A DNA stretch of 64,000 nt from positions 51,886 to 115,885 of the forward strand of contig CAJMAC010000004.1 in assembly GCA_905211265.1 (NCBI GenBank), given 5' to 3'. Within the stretch, counting starts at the first letter, position 1. Each line of letters starts with the position of its first letter. The stretch comes from an uncultured Eubacteriales bacterium. GTDB taxonomy: Bacteria > Bacillota_I > Bacilli_A > RF39 > UBA660. Of the stretch, positions 26,317-35,699 are shown piece after piece. The position numbers were made by a program, and so were the translations under genes. The notes beneath the pieces were generated by a model. That model was not told the origin of the DNA, did no database searches, and was given only the letters and a program-made list of their open reading frames with translations.

Positions 26317-27342
26317 ATGGAAAGAAATAAGAAAAAATGTAAGATTAAAAAATCTACAATTGTATTTATTATATTAGATATACTTGCAATTACTGGATTT
26401 ATTATAACTTATGGTCCTTGGCCTACTTTAAGAAATTTATATGTTAATACTGCGATGAATACAATGGATCATCAGTATTTTGCAAGAATATTTTATAGTG
26501 AAGAAAGAATTAATGAAATAATGAACAGTAACTATTTTGTAACTATTGATGATGATGTTAATTTGGATGATATTGTTATTGATACTTCGATTAAAACTAC
26601 TTTTAAAGATGAGTATGAAAAAGAATTATTAACTAGAGATAATGAAGATGATTTATATAAACTTATTAATTTAAAGGTAGGAAGTGCAAATGCATATTTA
26701 GTAGCAATATATGACCCTACAAAAGTACATTTGATTTCTAAGGAAAAATTAGGTACTGAACATGGTGAAAGAATTATTACAATGTGTGAAAGATATGGTG
26801 GTAGCGTTTGTATTAATGGTGGTGGATTTGTAGACTATGGATATGGCTCTGGTATTCCTATTGGAAGCGTTATTGAAAATGGTGAAATCAAATGGGCTGA
26901 TGGTGATATAAATACTACTACTAACAATATTATTGGTATGACAAAAGATGGTAAATTAAAATTAATGAGTAATGCTACTGCTACTGAAGCTCTTGAAGCA
27001 GGTGTTACTGATGGTATGGTATTTGGACCATTCTTAATAGTTAATGGTAAACCACTTGAAATTGTTGGTGACCCTTGGGGAAGAAGTCCAAGAGTAGCAA
27101 TTGCTCAAAGAAAAGATGGCGTTATGATGTTTTTAGTAATTGATGGTGAAAACTATATTAATGGTGCTTCTTTATCTGATGTTGTTGAAACATTACAAAG
27201 ATATGGTGCATATAATGCTGCTAATCTTGATGGTGGTACTTCTTCAACACTAATTATAAATAATAAGTTAATTAATAATCCTCCAAAGGCTAAAGCTACT
27301 AATGGTAGATATGTTGTTACAGGATGGGGATTAATTCCATAA
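26317..27342 (+). CDS. Phosphodiester glycosidase family protein (NAGPA domain)
   Basis: 341 residues. An N-terminal membrane segment (about 12-32) is followed by an extracellular domain with the NAGPA signatures: CINGGGFVDYGYGSG near residue 165, GPFLIVNGKP near 240, SPRVAIAQRKDGVMMFLVIDG near 258 and NLDGGTSSTLII near 302. Relatives remove N-acetylglucosamine 1-phosphodiester groups or act on exopolysaccharide and wall polymers. The substrate here is unknown. I chose the ATG at 26317, one base after the upstream stop, with GGTGAG as ribosome binding site; a TTG start at 26305 would overlap. A strong terminator follows. Confidence 0.88.
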   Translation: MERNKKKCKIKKSTIVFIILDILAITGFIITYGPWPTLRNLYVNTAMNTMDHQYFARIFYSEERINEIMNSNYFVTIDDDVNLDDIVIDTSIKTTFKDEYEKELLTRDNEDDLYKLINLKVGSANAYLVAIYDPTKVHLISKEKLGTEHGERIITMCERYGGSVCINGGGFVDYGYGSGIPIGSVIENGEIKWADGDINTTTNNIIGMTKDGKLKLMSNATATEALEAGVTDGMVFGPFLIVNGKPLEIVGDPWGRSPRVAIAQRKDGVMMFLVIDGENYINGASLSDVVETLQRYGAYNAANLDGGTSSTLIINNKLINNPPKAKATNGRYVVTGWGLIP

Positions 27343-27343
27343 T

Positions 27344-27384
27344 AAAAAGACTAAAGTAGAAATCACTTCTATTTTTAGTCTTTT
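27344..27384 (+). terminator. Strong terminator after the NAGPA gene
   Basis: AAAAGACTAAA with an inner TAGAA pairs to TTCTA and TTTAGTCTTTT, giving about 16 pairs, followed by T-rich sequence. It closes the plus-strand two-gene unit. Confidence 0.85.
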
Positions 27385-27425
27385 ACTTTATTTATAGATT
27401 AATTATTAGAATATAAAATATACTA

Positions 27426-27515
27426 AGTTTTGAGATTAAAAGCTCAAAACTATTTTTAATAACTTATTTATAAGGTATTAAAAATCCTTGGAATAACTTT
27501 TAAGTTATGGAAAGG
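27426..27515. repeat. Triple-hairpin intergenic element, copy 3 (3' of ABC-F gene)
   Basis: Hairpin 1 has arms 27426-27434 and 27443-27451 (AGTTTTGAG/CTCAAAACT). Hairpin 2 has arms 27452-27461 and 27476-27485 (ATTTTTAATA/TATTAAAAAT) plus an inner CTTAT/ATAAG helix absent from the other copies. Hairpin 3 spans 27486-27515. The outer pair of hairpin 2 is C-G in copy 1 and A-T here, a compensatory change. It begins 11 bases after the ABC-F stop codon. Confidence 0.8.
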
Positions 27516-27526
27516 CATAAATAATT

Positions 27527-29395
27527 TTACTCAACTTTATTTGCTAAACTTTCCCATTCATTAGTTTTTTCTTCAATTTTATTAGTTATATTTAATATTT
27601 CTTGTTCTATTTCTTTAGCTTTTGCTACATTCATATAAACTTCTTTTTCTAATAATTTATTGTTAAATTTTTTTAAATCATTATCTAATAACTCAATTTC
27701 TTTCATTATTTTATTTAACTTACTTGTATTATCCACAGAACTGTTGATAACTTTAGTTTTCTTATTTTTAGTGTCTTCTTTTAAGATAGGTATGTCTACT
27801 TTTCTTTTTTCTAAATATTCTTTATATCCATAGTTATATAATTTAGCTTCTTTATTTTCAAACACTAATAATTTATTACAAACATTATTTATTAAATATC
27901 TATCATGACTTACCATAATTATTGTTCCATTATAATTAGTTAATATTTTTTCTATTGTATCTTTGCTTATTATATCTAAGTGATTTGTTGGTTCATCTAG
28001 AATAAGTAAATTAGGCTTATTATTTAGTATTTTACATAAACTTAATTTTACTTTTTCTCCCCCAGATAAATCATTTATTTTTTTAAATACATCTTCCCCC
28101 GTAAATTCAAAACTACCTAATAGAGTTCTTATTTCATTTGGAGTCATACTGGGATATGCTTTATCTATTTCCTCATATACTGTATTGTTGTTATCTAGAT
28201 TTTCAAAATTTTGAGAGAAATACCCTATACTTACTCTATCTCCATAAATATATTTACCACTTAACGGATGAATTAAACCTGTCAATGTTTTTATCAAGGT
28301 ACTTTTACCTATGCCATTTTCTCCGATAATACCTAATTTATCTTGTCTTTCTAAGTTAAATGATAATTTACATAATTCTTTATCATATCCTATACTTAGA
28401 TTTTTTACTTTTAATACATCTCTATAACTATTTTCTTCAGTTTTAAGATTTATTTTAAATGTTTTGGTATTAGATTTATTTGGTTTATCTATTTTTATCA
28501 TTTTTTCTATTTGTTTTAATTTAGACATAGCCATTTTTGCTTTAGTTGGTTTATATCTAAACCTATCTGCGATATATTGTAGTCTTTTTATTTCTTTTTG
28601 TTGATACTCATAATCCTTTAATTGTTTTTCATAATCTTGTTCTTTTTGTTTAACAAACGAACTATAATTTCCTACATATCTTTTTAATTCTCCATACTCT
28701 ATATCATATATTATATTACAAATATTATCTAAAAACATCCTGTCATGACTTACTAAGATAATACTTTTTTTATAATTTTTTAGGTAATTTTCTAACCATT
28801 CTATACTATTTATATCTAAATGATTGGTAGGTTCATCTAATATCAATAAATCAGGTTTAGATAATAACAATCTTATTAATGATAATTTAGTTAACTGTCC
28901 TCCGGAGAATTCATTTAATAATTTTTCTTTATCTATATCAGTAAACCAAAATTTTTTTAATGCTATTTCATATTCTTTTTTATAGGTATTTCCCCCTTTA
29001 TAAATGTATTCATTTTGTAAATCATTATATTTTGTTAAAATTTGTTCACTATATGAACTACTTAGTTTTTGTTCTAGGGAGTTTAATTTATTTTCTATTT
29101 CTAAGATATCACTATTAGATTCTTTGATATAGTCAATCATTTTCATATTTAGATTATCTGTAATATTTTGTTTTACATATCCTATTTTAAAGTCGTTACT
29201 ACTTTCTATTTTTAAATCATCATAACCATCTGATAAGGTATATTCATTAGTTATTGCTTTAAGCAAAGTTGTTTTTCCACAGCCATTTCTTCCTACAATA
29301 CCTATTTTATCATTATCCTTTACATAAAAATTTATATCTTCTAGAATGGTATTTGCTCCAAGGGTTACACTACCATTACTTATTTTATAATACAT
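27527..29395 (-). CDS. ABC-F family ATPase (ribosome-associated)
   Basis: 622 residues with no membrane segments. It has two fused ABC domains (about 1-230 and 315-510), with Walker A GRNGCGKTT and GENGIGKST, signatures FSGGQLTK and LSGGEKVK, and Walker B LLILDEPTNHLD in both. A charged linker between them contains YKPTKAKMAMSK, and a C-terminal coiled coil follows (about 545-622). ABC-F proteins act at the ribosomal E site in translation factor or antibiotic protection roles; which one applies here cannot be told. I chose the ATG at 29395 after TTGGTGAT. The frame extends five codons upstream without a site. Confidence 0.92.
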   Translation of the reverse strand: MYYKISNGSVTLGANTILEDINFYVKDNDKIGIVGRNGCGKTTLLKAITNEYTLSDGYDDLKIESSNDFKIGYVKQNITDNLNMKMIDYIKESNSDILEIENKLNSLEQKLSSSYSEQILTKYNDLQNEYIYKGGNTYKKEYEIALKKFWFTDIDKEKLLNEFSGGQLTKLSLIRLLLSKPDLLILDEPTNHLDINSIEWLENYLKNYKKSIILVSHDRMFLDNICNIIYDIEYGELKRYVGNYSSFVKQKEQDYEKQLKDYEYQQKEIKRLQYIADRFRYKPTKAKMAMSKLKQIEKMIKIDKPNKSNTKTFKINLKTEENSYRDVLKVKNLSIGYDKELCKLSFNLERQDKLGIIGENGIGKSTLIKTLTGLIHPLSGKYIYGDRVSIGYFSQNFENLDNNNTVYEEIDKAYPSMTPNEIRTLLGSFEFTGEDVFKKINDLSGGEKVKLSLCKILNNKPNLLILDEPTNHLDIISKDTIEKILTNYNGTIIMVSHDRYLINNVCNKLLVFENKEAKLYNYGYKEYLEKRKVDIPILKEDTKNKKTKVINSSVDNTSKLNKIMKEIELLDNDLKKFNNKLLEKEVYMNVAKAKEIEQEILNITNKIEEKTNEWESLANKVE

Positions 29396-29432
29396 ATTTA
29401 TCACCAACAATTATATTTTACCATAAATAAAG

Positions 29433-29455
29433 AAAAAGTACTAATAAAAGTACTA
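29433..29455 (-). terminator. Terminator overlapping the CapA-like gene stop
   Basis: AGTACT (29437-29442) pairs with AGTACT (29449-29454) around a 6-base loop. On the minus strand it is followed by TTTTTC. The stop codon at 29455-29453 lies within the stem. Confidence 0.6.
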
Positions 29456-30724
29456 TATTGTTTCTTTTACATACATGGTATTATCTAGTCGTTGTACTAC
29501 TTCTTTATATGTTTCATATACTTTTTTATAATTAGGTAAGTATTTTGCTATTTCAGGATTACTAAATGGGATTACTAGGAATCCACGCCATGTACTTTGA
29601 TTATAATAATTATATATTAGTTCATTTTCTACATTGGTAATTTTTATTTCTTTTTTATTTCCTTTGACTGTCTTTTCTATTTTAAAGTTTGTCATTAGTC
29701 CTACGGTACATTTATAATTTGAACAAGTTCCTTGATTTTGATATTGGGCAGATATAAAGTTACCTAAGGAATATATTACTAATGTATCCTCTATCCATGT
29801 TACTGGTTGTATTACATGGGGATGTGTTCCTATTATTACATCAACATTTAATGATGCTAGGTATGACGCCATATCTTTTTCATATTCAGTTGGATTGTGA
29901 GTATACTCTACTCCCCAGTGCATTGCTACGATTAGGACATCTACTTTATCTCTTACTGCTTCGATATCCTTTTTTACTTGTTCTTTATATGCTTGATATT
30001 TAGTATCTGTTTCAGGATTATTAATTCTATCAGTATCTGTTGGCCATACATTAACTAAATAGTTATCTGATACAGGCATACCATTTGTACCATAAGTATA
30101 ATTTAACATAGTATAAGTTATATTATTTTTTTCTGCTATTTTTATTTCATTTCTTTCTTCTAAAGAACAATAACTTCCTGCGGTTAAGACATTAGTTTGT
30201 TTATTCCAATATTCACAAGAATTTAATACTGCTTTTTTACCTTTATCCATTGTATGGTTTGTTGCTAAACTTACTAAGTTAAATCCAGCATCTAGCATAT
30301 CATCACCAGTTTCTTGTGGGGAATTAAATGTTGGATAATCAGATAATCCTAAGGAAGTACCTCCTAGAATTGTTTCTTGATTATAATACGCTATGTCATA
30401 GTCTGATACTATTTCTTTTATATATTTAATCATTGGTTTAAAATCAAACTTATCAGTTCCATATCCATTACCCCCGGCATGTCTATTGGCATCTCTATAT
30501 ACTGAACCATGTATTAAGTTATCTCCTACGGCAATTACTGATGCTTCATAATGTTTTTCTACTTCAGTTGGAGATGGTGTTACTGTATTTGGTTTATCAT
30601 TATTATTATTTTTTAAATATTTATTATATGCTTTATAACCTACAAATGATGTAATACCAAGTAATATTATTACTACTAGTATTACTACCCATGACTTTAA
30701 TTTTCTTTTTCTTCTTTTTTTCAT
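29453..30724 (-). CDS. CapA family protein, membrane-anchored
   Basis: 423 residues. A Lys/Arg-rich start and one membrane segment (about 12-30) are followed by a Thr/Pro/Asn linker and an extracellular metallophosphatase-like domain: GDNLIHGSVY near residue 70, ATNHTMDKGKKAV near 160, MHWGVEYTHNPTEYEKDMA near 270 and IGTHPHVIQPV near 300. CapA/PgsA proteins function in poly-gamma-glutamate synthesis or related surface polymer metabolism. No capB or capC lies nearby, so the actual polymer is unknown. The gene has its own promoter. Confidence 0.88.
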   Translation of the reverse strand: MKKRRKRKLKSWVVILVVIILLGITSFVGYKAYNKYLKNNNNDKPNTVTPSPTEVEKHYEASVIAVGDNLIHGSVYRDANRHAGGNGYGTDKFDFKPMIKYIKEIVSDYDIAYYNQETILGGTSLGLSDYPTFNSPQETGDDMLDAGFNLVSLATNHTMDKGKKAVLNSCEYWNKQTNVLTAGSYCSLEERNEIKIAEKNNITYTMLNYTYGTNGMPVSDNYLVNVWPTDTDRINNPETDTKYQAYKEQVKKDIEAVRDKVDVLIVAMHWGVEYTHNPTEYEKDMASYLASLNVDVIIGTHPHVIQPVTWIEDTLVIYSLGNFISAQYQNQGTCSNYKCTVGLMTNFKIEKTVKGNKKEIKITNVENELIYNYYNQSTWRGFLVIPFSNPEIAKYLPNYKKVYETYKEVVQRLDNTMYVKETI

Positions 30725-30747
30725 TTTACCACCTTACTACTAAGATA

Positions 30748-30776
30748 ATTATAACAAATGAATTATTTTTTGTAAA
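30748..30776 (-). promoter_or_regulatory. Promoter of the CapA-like gene
   Basis: TTTACA (30776-30771), a 17-base spacer and TATAAT (30753-30748) lie on the minus strand in the short gap after the clpC-like gene. Confidence 0.55.
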
Positions 30777-30778
30777 TG

Positions 30779-33085
30779 TTAAATACTAATTTTTTCTAAC
30801 TCTTTTATTTTTATTTCTGCTTTATTTTCTATAATTGCATCAATAATATTATTTTCTATTTTATTACTTATTATTTTATCTATTCTTCTTGCTCCAAAGA
30901 TATTATAATTAGATTCTGTTACAATATCATTTATTACTTTATTAGATATTAATACTTTTATTTTATCTTTATATTTATTCTTAGTATTATTAATTTTATT
31001 TTTTATTATTTTAGATATTATTTCTTCTGATAAATTATTAAATATAATGATATCATCAATTCTATTAATAAAGGATACTGATAATTCATTTTTTAAACTA
31101 TTAATAATATTGTTTTTATTTAGTTCATTAAATCCTACTTTATTTTCATTGTAACCAATATTTGAAGTCATAATTATAATATTATTATCAAATCTTATTA
31201 TATTTCCTTTGCTATCTTTTATTTTTCCATAGTCTAATATTTGATATAAAAGATTTATTACTAAAGGATGTGCTTTTTCTATTTCATCTAGTAATATTAT
31301 AGCATTTGGTTTATTACGAATTTCTTCGAGGATATTTTTATTATCATCATAACCTACATATCCTGGAGAAGAACCCATTATTTTATTTATTGAGGTTGCA
31401 TCTGAATATTCACTCATATCTAATCTTATAAAATTATCTAATCCTACGGTATAGTTAGCAAATAGTTTTGATAACATTGTTTTTCCTACTCCAGAAGATC
31501 CTACGAATAAAAGAGAATTTACTTTATTATCTTTATATCCTAGTTTTATTTTTTTTGTTATTTTCATTAATTTATCTATTGCTTCATCTTGTCCAATAAT
31601 TTCTTTTTTTAAGTTATCTTCGATAGTTTTTATTGTTTTAGAATTATCTCCTAGTATTTCATAGATAGGAATATTTGTTTTGTTATTTATTACTATTGCT
31701 ATATCTTCCATTGTTACTTCTTTCACATCTAATTTATAATTAGTTTCTAATTCATTTAATGTTGAAGTTAAATTAGTTTCTTCTTTTCTATATTGATATG
31801 CTTTTTCTATATTATTTTCTATTATTAAACTATTCTTTTCTTTATTTATTTTCTTTAATGTTTCTTTTATTTTCTTTATATCTTTTGTTTGTTTATTTTC
31901 TTTTATACTTACTTTGGAACATACTTCATCTAGAATATCTATACATTTATCTGGTCTTGACCTATCATAGATATATTTTTCTGATAAGTCTATTATAGAT
32001 TCTACTATTTTATTATCTATTTTTACGTGATGATATTTTTCATATATTGGTTTTAATTTTAATAAAATATCTTTTGTTTCTGATAATGATGGCTCATTTA
32101 CGGTTATTTTTTGAAATCTACGGTCTAGGGCGGAATCTTTTTCTATAAATTTTTTATATTCATCATATGTCGTTGCACCAATACATCTTATTTTACCTCT
32201 TGCTAAAGCTGGTTTTAATATATTGGAAGCATCTATGGCTCCTTCTGCTCCACCTGCCCCTACTAAGGTATGTATTTCATCTATAAAAAGTATTATGTCA
32301 TCATTATCTTCTAGTTCTTTAATTATTTTTTTCATTCTTTCTTCAAATTCTCCACGATATTTAGTTCCTGATACTGCACTGGCCATATCTAAAGATATAA
32401 TTTTTTTATTACTTATTTTATTTGGTACTTGTTCTTTTTCAATTAGTCTTGCTAATTCTTCGACTATAGCTGTTTTACCTACTCCGGCTTTTCCTATTAG
32501 TATAGGATTATTTTTAGTTCTTCGACATAATATTTCTATTAGTCTGTTTACTATATTTTCTCTATCAATTACAGGGTCTAATTCATTATTTTTAGCTTTT
32601 TCTGTTAAGTTTGTACCTAAGTCTTCGACTAATAATTTTTTATTTCTTCGATTATTTTTCTTTATTAGTCTACTATTAAATTCATCATATAATTCTTCGA
32701 CATCTATTCCCATACCTATTAATATTCTTATGGCTATTCCTTCGCCTTCTTCTAATAAGGAAGAAAATAAATGTTCTGTTGTTACTTCTCCATTATTATT
32801 ATCTTTGCTATTTACTATTGCATTTTCTATTACTTTTTTAAATAATGGTGTATATAAAAAACATTCACTCTTTTTGCTACCTGTACCTACTACTTTTATT
32901 ATTTCTTTTTTAAATTTATCATAGGTTAATTCATAGTTTTTTAATCTACTTGATAAGTTTGTTTTACTTTTTAGTATTGATAATACTAAGTGTTCTGTTC
33001 CTACATAAGGATGATTTAGTTCTTGCATTTCTTCTTTGGCTTTTACTAAAATTCTTTGTGCTTCTTCGTTAAAGTTTCCTATCAT
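30779..33085 (-). CDS. clpC: ClpC-type AAA+ unfoldase
   Basis: 768 residues, slightly shorter than typical ClpC (about 810). It is a double-AAA+ ATPase that unfolds proteins for ClpP. The order is Clp N domain (about 5-140, with YVGTEHLVLSIL), first AAA domain with GKAGVGKT and LFIDEIHTLVG, a short middle coiled coil (about 400-440), second AAA domain with GSSGVGKT and IILLDEIEKAHP, then the C-terminal domain. A VGF tripeptide near residue 660, after MTSNIGYNENK, matches the ClpP-docking loop, which favours ClpC over ClpB. No ctsR, mcsA or mcsB is adjacent and no CtsR-type operator was seen upstream. Confidence 0.9.
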   Translation of the reverse strand: MIGNFNEEAQRILVKAKEEMQELNHPYVGTEHLVLSILKSKTNLSSRLKNYELTYDKFKKEIIKVVGTGSKKSECFLYTPLFKKVIENAIVNSKDNNNGEVTTEHLFSSLLEEGEGIAIRILIGMGIDVEELYDEFNSRLIKKNNRRNKKLLVEDLGTNLTEKAKNNELDPVIDRENIVNRLIEILCRRTKNNPILIGKAGVGKTAIVEELARLIEKEQVPNKISNKKIISLDMASAVSGTKYRGEFEERMKKIIKELEDNDDIILFIDEIHTLVGAGGAEGAIDASNILKPALARGKIRCIGATTYDEYKKFIEKDSALDRRFQKITVNEPSLSETKDILLKLKPIYEKYHHVKIDNKIVESIIDLSEKYIYDRSRPDKCIDILDEVCSKVSIKENKQTKDIKKIKETLKKINKEKNSLIIENNIEKAYQYRKEETNLTSTLNELETNYKLDVKEVTMEDIAIVINNKTNIPIYEILGDNSKTIKTIEDNLKKEIIGQDEAIDKLMKITKKIKLGYKDNKVNSLLFVGSSGVGKTMLSKLFANYTVGLDNFIRLDMSEYSDATSINKIMGSSPGYVGYDDNKNILEEIRNKPNAIILLDEIEKAHPLVINLLYQILDYGKIKDSKGNIIRFDNNIIIMTSNIGYNENKVGFNELNKNNIINSLKNELSVSFINRIDDIIIFNNLSEEIISKIIKNKINNTKNKYKDKIKVLISNKVINDIVTESNYNIFGARRIDKIISNKIENNIIDAIIENKAEIKIKELEKISI

Positions 33086-33145
33086 ATAATCACCTTTCTA
33101 ATGTATTCTATGATATTATGTTCTTATTTTTCTTTTTTTAAACAG

Positions 33146-33173
33146 AAAAAAAGCAACATTTTTAGTTGCTTTA
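33146..33173 (-). terminator. Terminator of the arginine island
   Basis: AAAGCAAC (33150-33157) and GTTGCTTT (33165-33172) form an 8-bp stem with a 7-base loop. It is followed by seven T on the minus strand, directly after the YfcC-type gene. Confidence 0.85.
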
Positions 33174-33176
33174 ATT

Positions 33177-34616
33177 TTATAATATACACATAAAGAATGT
33201 TAATACTATAATTGACATTAGTGCTAGGCATAATACAATTTTGAATGCCCATTTGAACCAAGTAGTATATTCTACTTTTGCTAACTCTAATCCTCCCATG
33301 ATTGCTCCACATGTTGGAGTGAATAAGTTTACTAATCCGTTTGCTGCTACTAATATCATAATATTTGTTTCAACACTGAATCCTAATGCTTGAGTAAGTG
33401 GTGCCATAATTGGTGTAGACAATGCGGCAATTCCTGATGATGATGGAACTAGTATTGATAATACAATGTGTAATACATAGTTTAATGGTGCATATAGTAT
33501 TGCAGGCATACCTTTTAGTAATTCTGCAGCATTATAGATAATATAATTATCTAAGTGAGTTGTACTCATTAAAACTGATGCTCCACGAGCTATTGCTATG
33601 ATTAAGATAACTCCAATCATATCATCTGCTCCATCAACAAATATATCAACAAATCCTTTTTCTCCGAAATTGTTTACTATTGCTATTAATATTGCTATTA
33701 ATAAGAACCACAATGCTGAATCATAGAAGTACCAATCTCCTAATGGAGCACCTGTTAATATTGCAGTAAATGATGGCATTGTAACTCCAAATGATCCCCA
33801 TGGAATAAATCCAATAATCATTACTACGAATGCTGAAGCAAATAACCATAGAGTTGCTTTTTGTTTTCCTGTTAATTTTACTTCTTTAGTTAAATCTTCT
33901 TCTTTAAGATATTTCTTTTCCATTTGTTTTTGTTCTCTTAAAGATAAGAATGTTGAACCTTTATCTGCTTTAACTTTTCTAGCATATTTCATTACAAAAT
34001 ATACAGCAATTAAGTATGCTAATATCCAAAGGATTGCTCCAATACCAATGATTAGTCCTTGGTTAACATGCATACCTTCTGGTAATGATGATACTGCTGC
34101 TCCAACTGCAAATGGGTTTACAGTAGAACCAAGTACACCGACACCAGCACCAAGTAATATTGTTGCAGATGCTACTAATGTATCCATACCTGCCATTACC
34201 ATTGTTGCGGATAGTAATGCATAGAAACCAACTGTTTCTTCAAGCATACCATATGTTGTTCCTGCGATTGAGAATATGAACATTAATATTGGTATTAAAA
34301 CTAATTCTTTGCCTTTTAATTTTTTTACTAATACTTCTATTCCTGTTTCAAAAGCTTTAGTTTTGTCAACAACCTTTAATAATCCCCCTAGAATCATTAC
34401 GAATATTGCTACATCTACTGCATCTTCAAATCCTAGGAATGGTGACATTAATATATCTGATAATTTTGCACCTACTACACCGCTACCATTAACAATTTCA
34501 TCATTAATGAATGTTGCTTCTGGTAATAAGTGAGATACAATTCCTAAAACAAAGATAATTATTAAAATTATAGAGAAAGATGTAAGCATTACCTTTTTTC
34601 TTTGCTTTTTAGCCAT
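33177..34616 (-). CDS. YfcC-type carrier, likely arginine/ornithine exchanger
   Basis: 479 residues with about 12 hydrophobic segments. It is related to the YfcC/DcuC (C4-dicarboxylate anaerobic carrier) superfamily, as seen in GTTYGMLEETVGFYALL near residue 120 and a VPSSSGIAALSTPIMAPL re-entrant-like loop near 405. Several arginine deiminase operons carry such a carrier in place of ArcD. Its place as last gene after two arcA-arcB pairs supports arginine uptake with ornithine release, though transport was not shown. GGAGG precedes the ATG and a strong terminator follows the stop. Confidence 0.82.
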   Translation of the reverse strand: MAKKQRKKVMLTSFSIILIIIFVLGIVSHLLPEATFINDEIVNGSGVVGAKLSDILMSPFLGFEDAVDVAIFVMILGGLLKVVDKTKAFETGIEVLVKKLKGKELVLIPILMFIFSIAGTTYGMLEETVGFYALLSATMVMAGMDTLVASATILLGAGVGVLGSTVNPFAVGAAVSSLPEGMHVNQGLIIGIGAILWILAYLIAVYFVMKYARKVKADKGSTFLSLREQKQMEKKYLKEEDLTKEVKLTGKQKATLWLFASAFVVMIIGFIPWGSFGVTMPSFTAILTGAPLGDWYFYDSALWFLLIAILIAIVNNFGEKGFVDIFVDGADDMIGVILIIAIARGASVLMSTTHLDNYIIYNAAELLKGMPAILYAPLNYVLHIVLSILVPSSSGIAALSTPIMAPLTQALGFSVETNIMILVAANGLVNLFTPTCGAIMGGLELAKVEYTTWFKWAFKIVLCLALMSIIVLTFFMCIL

Positions 34617-34687
34617 GTTTCCTCCTTATTATTTTGTGTTCTACACAAACACATTTATTTCAAAAAACTAGTTATCTAGTTAATTGA

Positions 34688-35698
34688 CTAATTTAGTTCA
34701 TCTAATTTTTTATCACTTAGTGTAGCAAACATTACTGCTTTTATTGTATGCATTCTGTTTTCTGCTTCTTCGAATACTCTTGATTGTTTTCCTTCGAATA
34801 CACTATTTGCTACTTCCATTTCAGGTAATCCAAATTTTTCATAGATGTCTTTTCCTATTTTTGTATTTGTATCGTGGAATGATGGAAGACAATGTAAGAA
34901 TATTGCATTTGGATTTGCATTTTCCATTACTTTATCATTTACTTGATAGTCTTTTAATAATGCAATTCTTTCTTTCCATTTTTCTTCTGGTTCTCCCATT
35001 GATACCCATACATCTGTGTATAATACATCAGCATTTGCTGTACCTTCTTTTACATTTTCAGTTAATGTTATTGTTGAGCCATGTTCTTTAGCTAATTCTT
35101 TACATGTATCTACTAATTCTTCAGTTGGCCATAATTCTTTTGGTGCTACGCATGTAAAGTTCATTCCTAATTTGGAACATACTACCATTAAGGAATTACC
35201 AACATTGTTTCTAGCATCTCCCATGAATACTAAGTTTATTCCTTTTAGGTATCCAAAATGTTCTTCAACTGTCATAACATCTGCTAACATTTGTGTTGGA
35301 TGAAATTCATTAGTTAATCCATTCCATACTGGTACATTTGAATATTTTGCTATATCTTCTACTATTGATTGATCAAATCCTCTATATTCAATTCCATCAT
35401 AGATTTTAGATAATACTCTTGCAGTATCTGCAATACTTTCTTTTTTTCCCATTTGACTTCCAGTTGGTCCTAGATATGTACAATGCATACCTAAATCATA
35501 ACTAGCTACTTCAAATGAACATCTTGTTCTAGTGGAATCTTTCTCAAATAGTAAAGCTACATTTTTTCCTTTTAAATATTCATGTGGAATACCTGCATGT
35601 TTTAATTTCTTAAACATTTTTGCTAAATATAAAAGGTATTCTATTTCTTCAGTTGAATAATCTAAAAGTTTTAGAAAATCTCTATTATATAAATTCAT
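34688..35698 (-). CDS. arcB: Ornithine carbamoyltransferase, copy 2
   Basis: 336 residues. In the catabolic direction it splits citrulline with phosphate into ornithine and carbamoyl phosphate. All key motifs are present: STRTRCSFEVA near residue 55 (carbamoyl phosphate), HPTQ near 132, the SMG loop in DVWVSMGEP near 232, and HCLPSFHD near 273 with the conserved ornithine-site Cys. It follows arcA copy 2 by one base. It is nearly identical to copy 1 between about residues 40 and 115, but diverges in the C-terminal half. Confidence 0.96.
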   Translation of the reverse strand: MNLYNRDFLKLLDYSTEEIEYLLYLAKMFKKLKHAGIPHEYLKGKNVALLFEKDSTRTRCSFEVASYDLGMHCTYLGPTGSQMGKKESIADTARVLSKIYDGIEYRGFDQSIVEDIAKYSNVPVWNGLTNEFHPTQMLADVMTVEEHFGYLKGINLVFMGDARNNVGNSLMVVCSKLGMNFTCVAPKELWPTEELVDTCKELAKEHGSTITLTENVKEGTANADVLYTDVWVSMGEPEEKWKERIALLKDYQVNDKVMENANPNAIFLHCLPSFHDTNTKIGKDIYEKFGLPEMEVANSVFEGKQSRVFEEAENRMHTIKAVMFATLSDKKLDELN

Positions 35699-35699
35699 A

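Noticed and set aside
32223..32924. 233-residue plus-strand frame inside clpC
   Set aside because: It is antisense to conserved ClpC coding sequence and has no start signals.
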